A DNA stretch of 64,000 nt, taken from Bacillota bacterium (GTDB taxonomy: Bacteria > Bacillota > Clostridia > Clostridiales > Clostridiaceae). Under the pieces are notes generated by a model. That model saw only the letters and a list, made by a program, of their open reading frames with translations. It did no database searches and was not told the origin of the DNA. Of the stretch, positions 28,744-37,041 are shown in pieces. Where the stretch lies: positions 20,401-84,400 of the forward strand of contig JAJXWH010000021.1 of assembly GCA_021781745.1 (NCBI GenBank), read 5' to 3'. The translations under genes were made by a program, and so were the position numbers. The stretch's first letter is position 1, and the number at the start of each line of letters is the position of its first letter.

Positions 28744-29172
28744 TTAATAAGTAATAATAACCTTGCAACTCTCATCTCCCCATGCAATAGCTTCTTCTAA
28801 GACTACATCTACATCTTTCCCAATCACCTTTTCAAAAACCTCTTTTGCCCAGCCACGTGTACACATACAATATGAGTTTGATTCAACATGCTTTCTATTT
28901 GGACAATTGCACTGTTTATATACAATTGTAATGGTATTCCCTTCTTTTCTTAACCTTCCTTCACAAAATCCTTTATTCATTTTCTCAATTATTATATCAA
29001 CACTATCAGTATCTCCAAGAGATTTAATAATTTCTTCCACTTCTTTCATTGCCCCACATTCATTTGCACAAATACGTCCACAATTTTCAATAACTTTTTC
29101 GCTTAATTCCTTACCCAATTCTTTTTCAAGTGTATCTACCAAGTTGTTTGTCCAAGATTTTAAAAATTCCAT
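28744..29172 (-). CDS. Cysteine-rich conserved hypothetical protein
   Basis: This is a soluble 142-residue protein with nine or more cysteines arranged in motifs: NCGRICANEC, GFCEGR, QCNCPNRKH, YCMCTRGW and ESCK. This suggests a metal- or cluster-binding site. The C-terminal half (GKDVDVVLEEAIAWGDESCKVII) recalls the ligand-binding ends of V4R-like sensor domains, but the match is weak. The ribosome site GGGAGG precedes the ATG. It is transcribed alone. The function is unknown. Confidence 0.8.
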   Translation of the reverse strand: MEFLKSWTNNLVDTLEKELGKELSEKVIENCGRICANECGAMKEVEEIIKSLGDTDSVDIIIEKMNKGFCEGRLRKEGNTITIVYKQCNCPNRKHVESNSYCMCTRGWAKEVFEKVIGKDVDVVLEEAIAWGDESCKVIITY

Positions 29173-29409
29173 AATGGCCTCCCATAAATGTAAATTGAAA
29201 ACAAATATCGTTATTTATATATTATATCAAGTTAAATATAACAACAGCGTGTCGTATTTTAATATCAAGTATCTTCACAATATGAGTTGTGTCGATGGTG
29301 ATCGATGTTGAGACCTAAAATAGCACATACTTACTATTACGTTTTATAAGAAGTGGGGGCAGCAGTAGTATGATTCAGTAAAAAAATCTACTTATAATTA
29401 TTACATAAC

Positions 29410-30945
29410 TCAAATTTTCGGCTTAAAACAAAAAAACTCCTTTTTATCATTTTTGCAAATTACCTGAGCCAAATTCCTTCCACTTAATAAAGCTGCTGGC
29501 AGTCCCCCACCTGGTACTAACCAATGCCCTGCCATATAAAAGTTTTTTAGTCCTGGTAAGGTATTTCTAACTGGCGAAGATGACAATAAATTATTTTGAG
29601 GCATCCATCCTTGCATGCTTCCCTTCCAATTCCCTGTGTATCTGTTAAAAGTAGCTGGTGTTGCAACATCAACAACTTCAAGTTTATCCTTTAGATTTCC
29701 AAATTTATTATCAAGTATATTTACTACTTTCTGTGCAATTGAATCTTTTATTTCTTTATAATTGCAATAATTGTTTTTACGAAGCTCAATCCAATAATCC
29801 GCATTTTTTGTAGTTAAGGTTACAGTAATAGTAGTTTTACCTTCTGGAGCCATAGTCCTATCATAATTATAAATATGAGCTTCCATTCTGTTATATTTAG
29901 ATCCATCCTCCAGTTTCAATTCTTCATCTAAAGGAAAACGAAGTAAATGTGGAGTTTCTTCAAACGCTCTTGAAACTCCAAGAGAAATTAGTAATGCTGA
30001 TTCGAACACCTCAAATGTTTTTTGATTTTTTAATGAAGTTATAACATTATCAGTATATTTACCTTCTAAAGCTTTAAAAACAGTGAAATTCCAATCAGCA
30101 GCTGAAATTACTGTATCTGCATGGACCACCACATTATCCTTAGTCTGAATACCAACTGCTGTGTTATTTTCAGTTATGACTTTACTAACCCCAATATTGA
30201 ACTTTATTTTACCTCCAAGCTTATAATATCTCTCTTCAAGACGTCTAGATAAAGCAAGTGAACCACCTACTGGATATCCTGCAGAGCCAGAACTAAAATA
30301 TGCTAACTGCATTGCTATAAACAATACTGAATACTCTTGTCCTTCATAAAGCAGTTCAAAAGCTTCTTTTAGAAATTTACTTTTAAACCTTTCTGAAAAA
30401 GTCATAGTTGTAATTTTATTCCATTTCAATAAGAACTTTATTACACGAATATATGTAATTAGCTTAATTCTATCAAAAACATTTCTCACTTCTGGTGCTT
30501 TTTCAATTAACGGAGGCAGGTTATATTTTTGTATAAACTTTATTGAATCAATAAATTCTTTTATTGGCATTCTATCTTCTGGAGATAAATCAAGAAGATA
30601 TCTCTCAAGTTTATCTACATTTGAGTATAAAGTAAATACTTTATTACCATACTTGTCTGTATTTTCTTTCAATTCAATAAAGACTCTCGTAGAATGATTT
30701 ACAAATTCCATTTCCTCTAACTCTAATAATTCTGACCAAAGTTTATAAAAGGCACTACCTTTATCTGATCCAACTAAATAGTGTATACATCCATCAAAAG
30801 TATAACTAGCTCTCTTCCAACTTGTACAAAGTCCCCCTGGAATGCTGTGTTTTTCATAAATTTCAGTTTCATATCCATTCATCTGCAAGTAACTCCCAAC
30901 AGCTAATCCTGCAAAACCTGCTCCAATAATTATAATCTTTTTCAT
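29410..30945 (-). CDS. FAD-dependent phytoene-desaturase-like oxidoreductase
   Basis: This is a 511-residue flavoprotein of the CrtI/phytoene dehydrogenase superfamily. It has the dinucleotide-binding motif IIIGAGFAGLAVGSYLQMNG at the N-terminus and the RXGG-like region SIPGGLCTSWKR. A C-terminal FAD-contact motif, NFYMAGHWLVPGGGLPAALLSGR, completes the set. No carotenoid genes are near, so the substrate may be a lipid or isoprenoid rather than phytoene. It follows a TetR-type regulator by 41 bases and is probably in its operon. Confidence 0.9.
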   Translation of the reverse strand: MKKIIIIGAGFAGLAVGSYLQMNGYETEIYEKHSIPGGLCTSWKRASYTFDGCIHYLVGSDKGSAFYKLWSELLELEEMEFVNHSTRVFIELKENTDKYGNKVFTLYSNVDKLERYLLDLSPEDRMPIKEFIDSIKFIQKYNLPPLIEKAPEVRNVFDRIKLITYIRVIKFLLKWNKITTMTFSERFKSKFLKEAFELLYEGQEYSVLFIAMQLAYFSSGSAGYPVGGSLALSRRLEERYYKLGGKIKFNIGVSKVITENNTAVGIQTKDNVVVHADTVISAADWNFTVFKALEGKYTDNVITSLKNQKTFEVFESALLISLGVSRAFEETPHLLRFPLDEELKLEDGSKYNRMEAHIYNYDRTMAPEGKTTITVTLTTKNADYWIELRKNNYCNYKEIKDSIAQKVVNILDNKFGNLKDKLEVVDVATPATFNRYTGNWKGSMQGWMPQNNLLSSSPVRNTLPGLKNFYMAGHWLVPGGGLPAALLSGRNLAQVICKNDKKEFFCFKPKI

Positions 30946-30986
30946 AACATCTTCCCTTCCCTATAATTCTTTACTCCTAACTACCC

Positions 30987-31628
30987 CTATATATTTAAAA
31001 GATAAATCAATGATTTTCCTAAAGTCTCACACAGTCCTAAAATATCCATGTCCCTATTATTCATTGAGCTTATAGCTGCATCATCTAAAATGCCATCCAT
31101 AGCAACTCCTATGAAATTCATAAGCTTCTCCGCTTCAATAATTGGTTTGAAATCACCTTTTTCAATATGTTGAAGGATATATTCCATAAATCTGTTTTGA
31201 ATATAACTAAAACTTTGTTTAAAATTCATCATATCTATTAAATTCTCTGTTTCTTTTATATTCTGTGCATGAAGAACCAGCAATTCAAAATACATTTTTC
31301 CTCCCATTGTATCCTGCAATGACACAATATAATCTGCCATTATTTTGAAACCTTCCATTATAAAAACTTTTGGCTCTTTTTCTGCTGAAATCGCTTCATC
31401 CATTTGCTTTTCCATAATTCCAACAGGCGTATTACGATTAGCTATTTCTATATAAATTTCCTCCAAACTTGAATAATATCTATAAATAGCTCCCTGACTG
31501 AGCTTAGTTTCTTTAATTACATCCCTCATTGTCATTTCATATAAAGGCTTTTCTTTAATAACCTTAGCTGCACAATCCAATATAAATTTTTTTCTGATCT
31601 CCAAATATTCTTTTGTAACCTTTGGCAT
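30987..31628 (-). CDS. TetR-family transcriptional regulator
   Basis: This 213-residue regulator has an N-terminal TetR helix-turn-helix (about 10-55, MRDVIKETKLSQGAIYRYYSS) and a helical ligand-binding domain. It lies directly before the FAD oxidoreductase. A dyad containing GTGACACA and TGTGTCA lies at about 31650-31715 upstream of its start and may be its operator, giving autoregulation. Confidence 0.92.
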   Translation of the reverse strand: MPKVTKEYLEIRKKFILDCAAKVIKEKPLYEMTMRDVIKETKLSQGAIYRYYSSLEEIYIEIANRNTPVGIMEKQMDEAISAEKEPKVFIMEGFKIMADYIVSLQDTMGGKMYFELLVLHAQNIKETENLIDMMNFKQSFSYIQNRFMEYILQHIEKGDFKPIIEAEKLMNFIGVAMDGILDDAAISSMNNRDMDILGLCETLGKSLIYLLNI

Positions 31629-31650
31629 TTTCTATTCCTCCTTATTTTAA

Positions 31651-31716
31651 AATGACACACAGTCACTTATCTTAACTTACCATTTATATTTTTTCCTGTC
31701 AATATAAAAGTGACAC
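31651..31716. promoter_or_regulatory. Candidate TetR operator half-sites
   Basis: Related strings ATGACACACAGTCAC and AAAGTGACACATTATCA occur just upstream of the tetR-like gene, about 40 bases apart. Paired GTGACACA/GTCACT elements are reminiscent of TetR-type operators. This is assigned only from position and repetition. Confidence 0.4.
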
Positions 31717-31769
31717 ATTATCATTTTATCTTTTTATAAAAAAAAGAAATATTAGTCTAAGTATTCCTT

Positions 31770-32198
31770 TTAATCATTATTATAATTAGAACTACATGCT
31801 CCAACAACATCAGCATTAGGATATGAATATCCTCCAATGACATTCCCCTCTGATAACATAACATATACATTTACTCCATCTTTAGCATTATTATCTTGTC
31901 TTTCCATAGGATGATTTTTTACTGTAAAGCCATATACAACTATTTCTTTACCAAAATACTTTTCTGGTTCAACTGTTTGCGCACCCCATACTTTTTGATA
32001 TGGGATTGTTCCCTTTCCACCATAAAGTTTACTTTTTTCTAATGTATACTTCTGTATTTCGCCTTTTCGAGCAATAATCGTATATCCTTGAGATGTAACA
32101 AAATCTTCTGCTATCTTTTCATCACCAATAATATTTTGGGTACAGCCTATAAATGTTATAATTATTAATCCAATTAAAACAGATAATAATTTTCTCAT
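31770..32198 (-). CDS. Lipoprotein of unknown function
   Basis: This 142-residue protein has a signal peptide with lipobox FIGC (Cys at about residue 19), so it should be membrane-anchored outside the cell. The mature part holds YTLEKSKLYGGKGTIPYQKVWG and EKYFGKEIVVYGFTVKNHP, which look like a small conserved clostridial family. No catalytic motif is visible. It is transcribed alone. Confidence 0.82.
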   Translation of the reverse strand: MRKLLSVLIGLIIITFIGCTQNIIGDEKIAEDFVTSQGYTIIARKGEIQKYTLEKSKLYGGKGTIPYQKVWGAQTVEPEKYFGKEIVVYGFTVKNHPMERQDNNAKDGVNVYVMLSEGNVIGGYSYPNADVVGACSSNYNND

Positions 32199-32294
32199 AC
32201 AAGTCTCCTATATATTATTTTAATGTTTTATAGAAATTTTCAAGTTATCTTTTATCATATTATTATGTGCTCCTTGTGACTGCTCCACTCCATT

Positions 32295-32519
32295 GTAAGC
32301 GTACTATAATAAGTACCTTGAAAATAAAAAGTCCTGGTTTCCCAGGACTTTTTTAAGTTCTACATTTTTAACCCTGCATTTATCTGGAAGAGATGCTGAC
32401 CAAGGCAAAAGCTCCTGCAGAAAATTTAGGTCTGTATCTGACATATGCTTTGGTATATTCTCTAATAAATGCGTTAAATAGTTATAAGGATTATGACTTC
32501 TATTGAAGAAGACAAACAT
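32295..32519 (-). mobile_element. IS66-family transposase remnant (C-terminal end and one terminal repeat)
   Basis: The 71-codon frame at 32304-32519 encodes NPYNYLTHLLENIPKHM and LPWSASLPDKC, the last part of IS66 transposases. The string GTAAGCG at 32295 matches the usual IS66 terminal inverted repeat and lies just past the transposase stop, as expected for the element's end. The rest of the element, its other end and its accessory genes are absent. A hairpin (AAAAAGTCCTGG/CCAGGACTTTTT) overlaps the 3' coding end. Confidence 0.75.
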
Positions 32520-32586
32520 AGATTTGGGGCTGTATGACTCAAAATATGCATTGGATTATGGGCTTATTATTTTTTGATCCTAATAA

Positions 32587-32640
32587 GGAAAAATACAAGG
32601 GGAAATTCAAAAACAACAGAATTTCCTCTTGTACTTTTTT
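32587..32640 (-). terminator. Terminator of the mgtC-like gene
   Basis: Arms around TACAAGAGGAAATTC and GAATTTCCCCTTGTA (minus strand, one G-T type mismatch) are followed by a T-run. It lies 11 bases past the MgtC-family stop. Confidence 0.75.
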
Positions 32641-32650
32641 CCATAAAAAA

Positions 32651-33358
32651 CTACATTATTTCTTCAATAGAACATACATTTCCAATAGTATGAAGCTTTA
32701 AAATATACTCTGCATGATCAATTTTTTTAGCCAAAGTTAAAGTCATTGTGAGTCCAATAATATGCCTGTCAAGTTCATTTGCTTTCTTAACTTCTATATT
32801 TGAAATCTTTGTTCCATCTGATTTTACAGTATTCATAAAGTTCGTAACACCAGTTATATCCTTAAGTTCAGCGTATACCTCTAATACTTTTGAATGATGT
32901 CTTGAATATAGATCTAGTCTATGAAGCCCTGTTACTACTCCAAATAAAAAGACACATGATATAATTGCACCTTCGTAAAATCCAATTCCTATTGCTAGAC
33001 CCATACATGCACAAGCCCAAAGACCTGCTGCAGTTGTAAGGCCTTTAACCTGATTCTTTCCAACAACAATTATTGTACCTACACCCAAAAATCCAATACC
33101 ACTTATTACTTGAGCTCCCATTCTACTTACATCACCTTTAAAGTTTAGAACATCATTCATGTACTGACTTGTTATCATTATCAATGTTGCGCCAATACAA
33201 ACTAAAATATGAGTTCTAAAACCTGCCGGCCTATTTTTTCTACCTCGTTCCGCCCCAATAATTCCAGCACAGACTGTTGCAAGTGTAAGTCTTAATATTA
33301 TAGATATAGTGTTGATCTCTCTCAAATAGACAGCTATTTCATTTATTTCTTCTACCAT
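32651..33358 (-). CDS. MgtC/SapB family membrane protein
   Basis: This 235-residue protein has four or five N-terminal membrane segments containing the family signature GAERGRKNRPAGFRTHILVCIGATLIM and MGAQVISGIGFLGVGTII. A cytoplasmic C-terminal ACT-like domain (about 150-235) follows. MgtC proteins affect growth at low magnesium and membrane ATPase or potential; the exact role here is unknown. It is followed by its own terminator. Confidence 0.92.
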   Translation of the reverse strand: MVEEINEIAVYLREINTISIILRLTLATVCAGIIGAERGRKNRPAGFRTHILVCIGATLIMITSQYMNDVLNFKGDVSRMGAQVISGIGFLGVGTIIVVGKNQVKGLTTAAGLWACACMGLAIGIGFYEGAIISCVFLFGVVTGLHRLDLYSRHHSKVLEVYAELKDITGVTNFMNTVKSDGTKISNIEVKKANELDRHIIGLTMTLTLAKKIDHAEYILKLHTIGNVCSIEEIM

Positions 33359-33391
33359 ATAATCACCACTATAATTTATGACATATTTTCA

Positions 33392-36300
33392 TTAAATATT
33401 ACTATAATTAAATAAATCTAAAATTTCATTCTCATTTAAAGTATTTATAAACGTTCCTACTGACAAATCATCACTTAATATTTTATTTATCAATTCCCTT
33501 TTAGAATCCTGAAGCTCAACTATCTTTTCTTCAATAGTGTCACTTGATATTAACTTAATTACTTCCACAACATTTTTTTGTCCAATTCTATGAGCTCTAT
33601 CTGTAGCTTGATCTTCAACAGCTGGATTCCACCATGGGTCGAAATGTATTACAATGTCTGCACTAGTTAAATTTAATCCTGTACCCCCAGCTTTTAAGGA
33701 TACTAAAAAAACATTCTTTTCTCCATTGTTAAATTCATCAACCATTTTAATTCTATTTATTGATGAAACTGACCCATCTAAGTAAGAAAATTCAAATTGT
33801 TTTTCTTTAAGTATCTTTCCGATATTTTTTAACACTGAAGTAAATTGTGAAAATACTAATATCTTATGTCCTTCTTCAATGCTTTGTTCTAATAGTTCAA
33901 TTAGCGCATCTATTTTCCCACTGGTTCCTAAGTAATTATCCATAGTTACAGATGGATCTAAGCATATTTGGCGCAGCTTAGTTATATACGATAATATCTC
34001 AATTTTACTTTTAGTAAATTCAAAATCTTCTACTTTCTTTTGAATTAAATCTTTAACATAATTTGCATAAGTTTCATAAACCACTTTTTGTTCATCGCTT
34101 AAAGGTACTAATAACCGTTTTTCAATTTTATCAGGTAATTCTTTAATTACATTTTTCTTATATCTTCTAAGAATAAATGGCTTAACCAGTCTATTTAATT
34201 CTTCCAAAATTTCTGGACCTTCTTCAAGCCTTCTATAGTATCTACTAACAAATTTCTTTTCAGAATATAAATACCCTGGCATTATAAAATCAAAAATTGA
34301 CCATAATTCCATTAATGAATTTTCTATTGGTGTACCTGTTAATGCAAATCTATTCCTTGATTTTATTTCCTTAACAGACTTTGCACTTAAGGATAATTGA
34401 TTTTTAATGTTTTGAGCTTCATCTAAAATGCAATAGTCAAATTCCATATCATATAATTCTAAGTCTCTTCTTAATAGATTATAGGTTGTTATGATAACAT
34501 CATATTCTTTGTAATTTTTTATAAGCTTTTCTCTTTCATCTCGGCTTCCATTTGAAATTGCTATTTTCATAGAAGGTGCAAACTTTCTAAATTCATTTTT
34601 CCAGTTATATATTAAAGAAGTAGGTGCAATAATAATTGTTTTAGAATTAGGTTTAGATAATAATAATGTTATTGTTTGAAGAGTTTTTCCAAGACCCATC
34701 TCATCACCTAAAATACCACCAAATCCTAAATAATCTAAAGTTCTGAACCAATTATACCCATCCTTTTGATACTCCCTTAGCTTTGCTTGAAGGCCATATG
34801 GAGGCTGAAAAGACTTATCTTTAATATTTTTTAATCTGTCTTTTATTACTTTAATTTCTTCACAACCTTTTATAAATCTCATATTCTTATCTTCTAAATA
34901 ATCTTCAAGATAAGCTGCCTTATTCATTGGCACTTCAATTAAGTTATTATTTAATTCCTCTTCCAATAGCAAATTATCCATCAAAATTAAAGCCTCTTTT
35001 AATGAAGCTTCCTCTAAATCTAAAAATTCTCCATTTTCGAGTTTATAGTATTTTAAATTATCTCTGAAACTTCTAAGTATCTTAGCAGTTTCTTCATAGG
35101 ATAAATCTGCTATTTTAAATTCAAATTCAAAATAATTGTATTTCCCTTTTCGCACTTCTCCCTTAAAGTCAGATTTCTTAATATCTTTTAGTCCTTTAAA
35201 TCTTTCTGAATAAAATACTTCTCCATACTTTTGAATCTTTTCTATTTCATATTTAAAAAGTCTAAACGCATCCTCATCATCTCTAAAGAAAAACAATCTT
35301 CCATTGACTTCCTCAAAACCAAGACTTTTAAGCACTCCTAAAACTTCATGTTCTTTGTTCACATCTCTATAAATGATTTTATCTTTGTATTCATCGAAGT
35401 AATTAAATTCATGACCTTCATAAGAGACCTTAAATAATAAAGATATATCCTTATCTTTATCAAAATAAAAACTAAAGTTAACCGGTCCAATAACTACTTT
35501 ATCTCTTATTTCTTTTGATAAAGTTAAGTCATTTGTTACTTTTTGAACAGATGGTATTAATTCCGTTAATATTTTATTTTCATTACATTTATTAAAACTA
35601 ACTTGATTGGTTGCATTAAATATTTTTATATATGGAGACAGCCTTTCACATTGTTCTACTGATGGAATATAAATTGAAGTTCCATATAAGAATACATCTT
35701 CATTTTGTGTTAGAGGTTCAGGTATGCCGTTTGGAGCTTTTAATTCTATGATATCTTTTTTGCTGCTTAAAGCAAAAGGAATAGGCATATCTCCTTCTAT
35801 TATTTCAGATTCTAAGATTCTATAGAAAAAACCATCCCCTAAGAAAATTCGATTTTTTTTAACTATATTAAGAAATTCCTTAAACATTATATCTGGAATA
35901 GTTAGTGTTTTTCCCTCAATTAATTTATCTTGATGCCTTCTAAAGTTCCTATCATATTCAGCCAAAGTTTTAATATTATTCATGAATTTAATTAATCTTT
36001 TGTCTTCAAACGAAAAAGATTGTTTTTTTAAATCAAGGATAAAATCTTTACCATATTTTATTGGAACATTATTATAAATAGAAATTAAAAAAGAGTTAAT
36101 ATCTTTGACTATATACATTTTATTACTTCTATTTTTCAAACCTATTTTAAATTCCACTTGAAGCTTAGAAGACCAATTATTCTTATTTATAATAATATCA
36201 ACTTTAAGTTTATCCCTATCCGTATCACCAATAAGTAATGATAATAAATCATCATTATTATTATCTTTCAATTTTGATTTCGTACTTTTAAAATTTATAA

Positions 36301-36667
36301 CATTTGTAATTTTATTTCTTAAATTTTCGTCCTCATCAATTTCTCTTAAAAAGCTATAGAAGGTTACAACCAAATGTTTGCAACAATAATTATCCTTTGA
36401 AAATTCATTTTTTTCAAACTCTAAACAGCTGCAATGAGTTCCAATAATATCCTTTGTTATATTGTCAATTTCAATTTTACAAGAATATTCATTAAACAGA
36501 CTTTCTGAAACCACAAATGAATTTATCTTAATATAATCATTGTCTACATTAATATTTAAATCTTTAAGCAAATCATTTTTTAACACACGCTGTCCTTTAG
36601 CTAATATTGAATTAGTTATATTTTTACTAAAACCTTCTAGTAAAATTTGTTTTATCAAAATTATCAC
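33392..36667 (-). CDS. SWIM zinc-finger SNF2-family helicase
   Basis: This 1091-residue protein combines an N-terminal SWIM zinc finger (CSCLEFEKN...CCKHLV at about 80-105), a long middle region typical of bacterial SNF2 proteins, and a C-terminal SNF2 ATPase. The motifs are GDEMGLGKTLQT (I), DEAQNIKN (II), LTGTPIENSLMELWSIF (III) and GGTGLNLTSADIVIHFDPWWNP with DRAHRIGQ (V-VI). It would translocate on double-stranded DNA and remodel bound proteins. The cellular role of these bacterial SNF2 proteins is poorly known. It is transcribed apart from the MgtC gene by 33 bases and could share a transcript. Confidence 0.94.
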   Translation of the reverse strand: MIILIKQILLEGFSKNITNSILAKGQRVLKNDLLKDLNINVDNDYIKINSFVVSESLFNEYSCKIEIDNITKDIIGTHCSCLEFEKNEFSKDNYCCKHLVVTFYSFLREIDEDENLRNKITNVINFKSTKSKLKDNNNDDLLSLLIGDTDRDKLKVDIIINKNNWSSKLQVEFKIGLKNRSNKMYIVKDINSFLISIYNNVPIKYGKDFILDLKKQSFSFEDKRLIKFMNNIKTLAEYDRNFRRHQDKLIEGKTLTIPDIMFKEFLNIVKKNRIFLGDGFFYRILESEIIEGDMPIPFALSSKKDIIELKAPNGIPEPLTQNEDVFLYGTSIYIPSVEQCERLSPYIKIFNATNQVSFNKCNENKILTELIPSVQKVTNDLTLSKEIRDKVVIGPVNFSFYFDKDKDISLLFKVSYEGHEFNYFDEYKDKIIYRDVNKEHEVLGVLKSLGFEEVNGRLFFFRDDEDAFRLFKYEIEKIQKYGEVFYSERFKGLKDIKKSDFKGEVRKGKYNYFEFEFKIADLSYEETAKILRSFRDNLKYYKLENGEFLDLEEASLKEALILMDNLLLEEELNNNLIEVPMNKAAYLEDYLEDKNMRFIKGCEEIKVIKDRLKNIKDKSFQPPYGLQAKLREYQKDGYNWFRTLDYLGFGGILGDEMGLGKTLQTITLLLSKPNSKTIIIAPTSLIYNWKNEFRKFAPSMKIAISNGSRDEREKLIKNYKEYDVIITTYNLLRRDLELYDMEFDYCILDEAQNIKNQLSLSAKSVKEIKSRNRFALTGTPIENSLMELWSIFDFIMPGYLYSEKKFVSRYYRRLEEGPEILEELNRLVKPFILRRYKKNVIKELPDKIEKRLLVPLSDEQKVVYETYANYVKDLIQKKVEDFEFTKSKIEILSYITKLRQICLDPSVTMDNYLGTSGKIDALIELLEQSIEEGHKILVFSQFTSVLKNIGKILKEKQFEFSYLDGSVSSINRIKMVDEFNNGEKNVFLVSLKAGGTGLNLTSADIVIHFDPWWNPAVEDQATDRAHRIGQKNVVEVIKLISSDTIEEKIVELQDSKRELINKILSDDLSVGTFINTLNENEILDLFNYSNI

Positions 36668-36760
36668 CTACATTTATATTTATTAACTTATCTTCGAATT
36701 ATAAAGAAAATGCTACATCTTAATCTCAAATTAAGGCATATGACTTACTATAACTCTCTT

Positions 36761-36952
36761 TTACTTATCCTTAATTTCCTTTATTCTCTTTATTAAATCT
36801 ATACTAATGTATTGTGATTTTGAAACGCCTTTTCTAAAATATCTTATTTGCTTATATTTCTTTCCTTGAAGCTCTATATCTAAAGTATCGATTCTTTCGC
36901 CTTTAAATATAGTTGGATCATCTTTGCCTTTTAAAAAAATATGTAATTCCAT
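36761..36952 (-). CDS. Small conserved hypothetical protein
   Basis: This is a 63-residue basic protein without membrane segment or signal (MELHIFLKGKDDPTIFKGERID...). Predicted strands followed by a C-terminal helix suggest a small folded domain. The ribosome site before the ATG is weak. It stands between the SNF2 and ABC-F genes, on the same strand. The coding pattern looks real, but no family is recognised. Confidence 0.6.
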   Translation of the reverse strand: MELHIFLKGKDDPTIFKGERIDTLDIELQGKKYKQIRYFRKGVSKSQYISIDLIKRIKEIKDK

Positions 36953-37041
36953 AATATTTGAAAGAGCATATTTAAAATTTTATAGGGTAAATTAAAATAT
37001 ACTCATTATCCTCCTTGCTAAGTGTTTAATATAACTAAAAT

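Noticed and set aside
28763-29311. 182-aa plus-strand ORF antisense to the cysteine-rich gene
   Set aside because: Serine/phenylalanine-rich translation typical of the complement of a real gene; no ribosome site.
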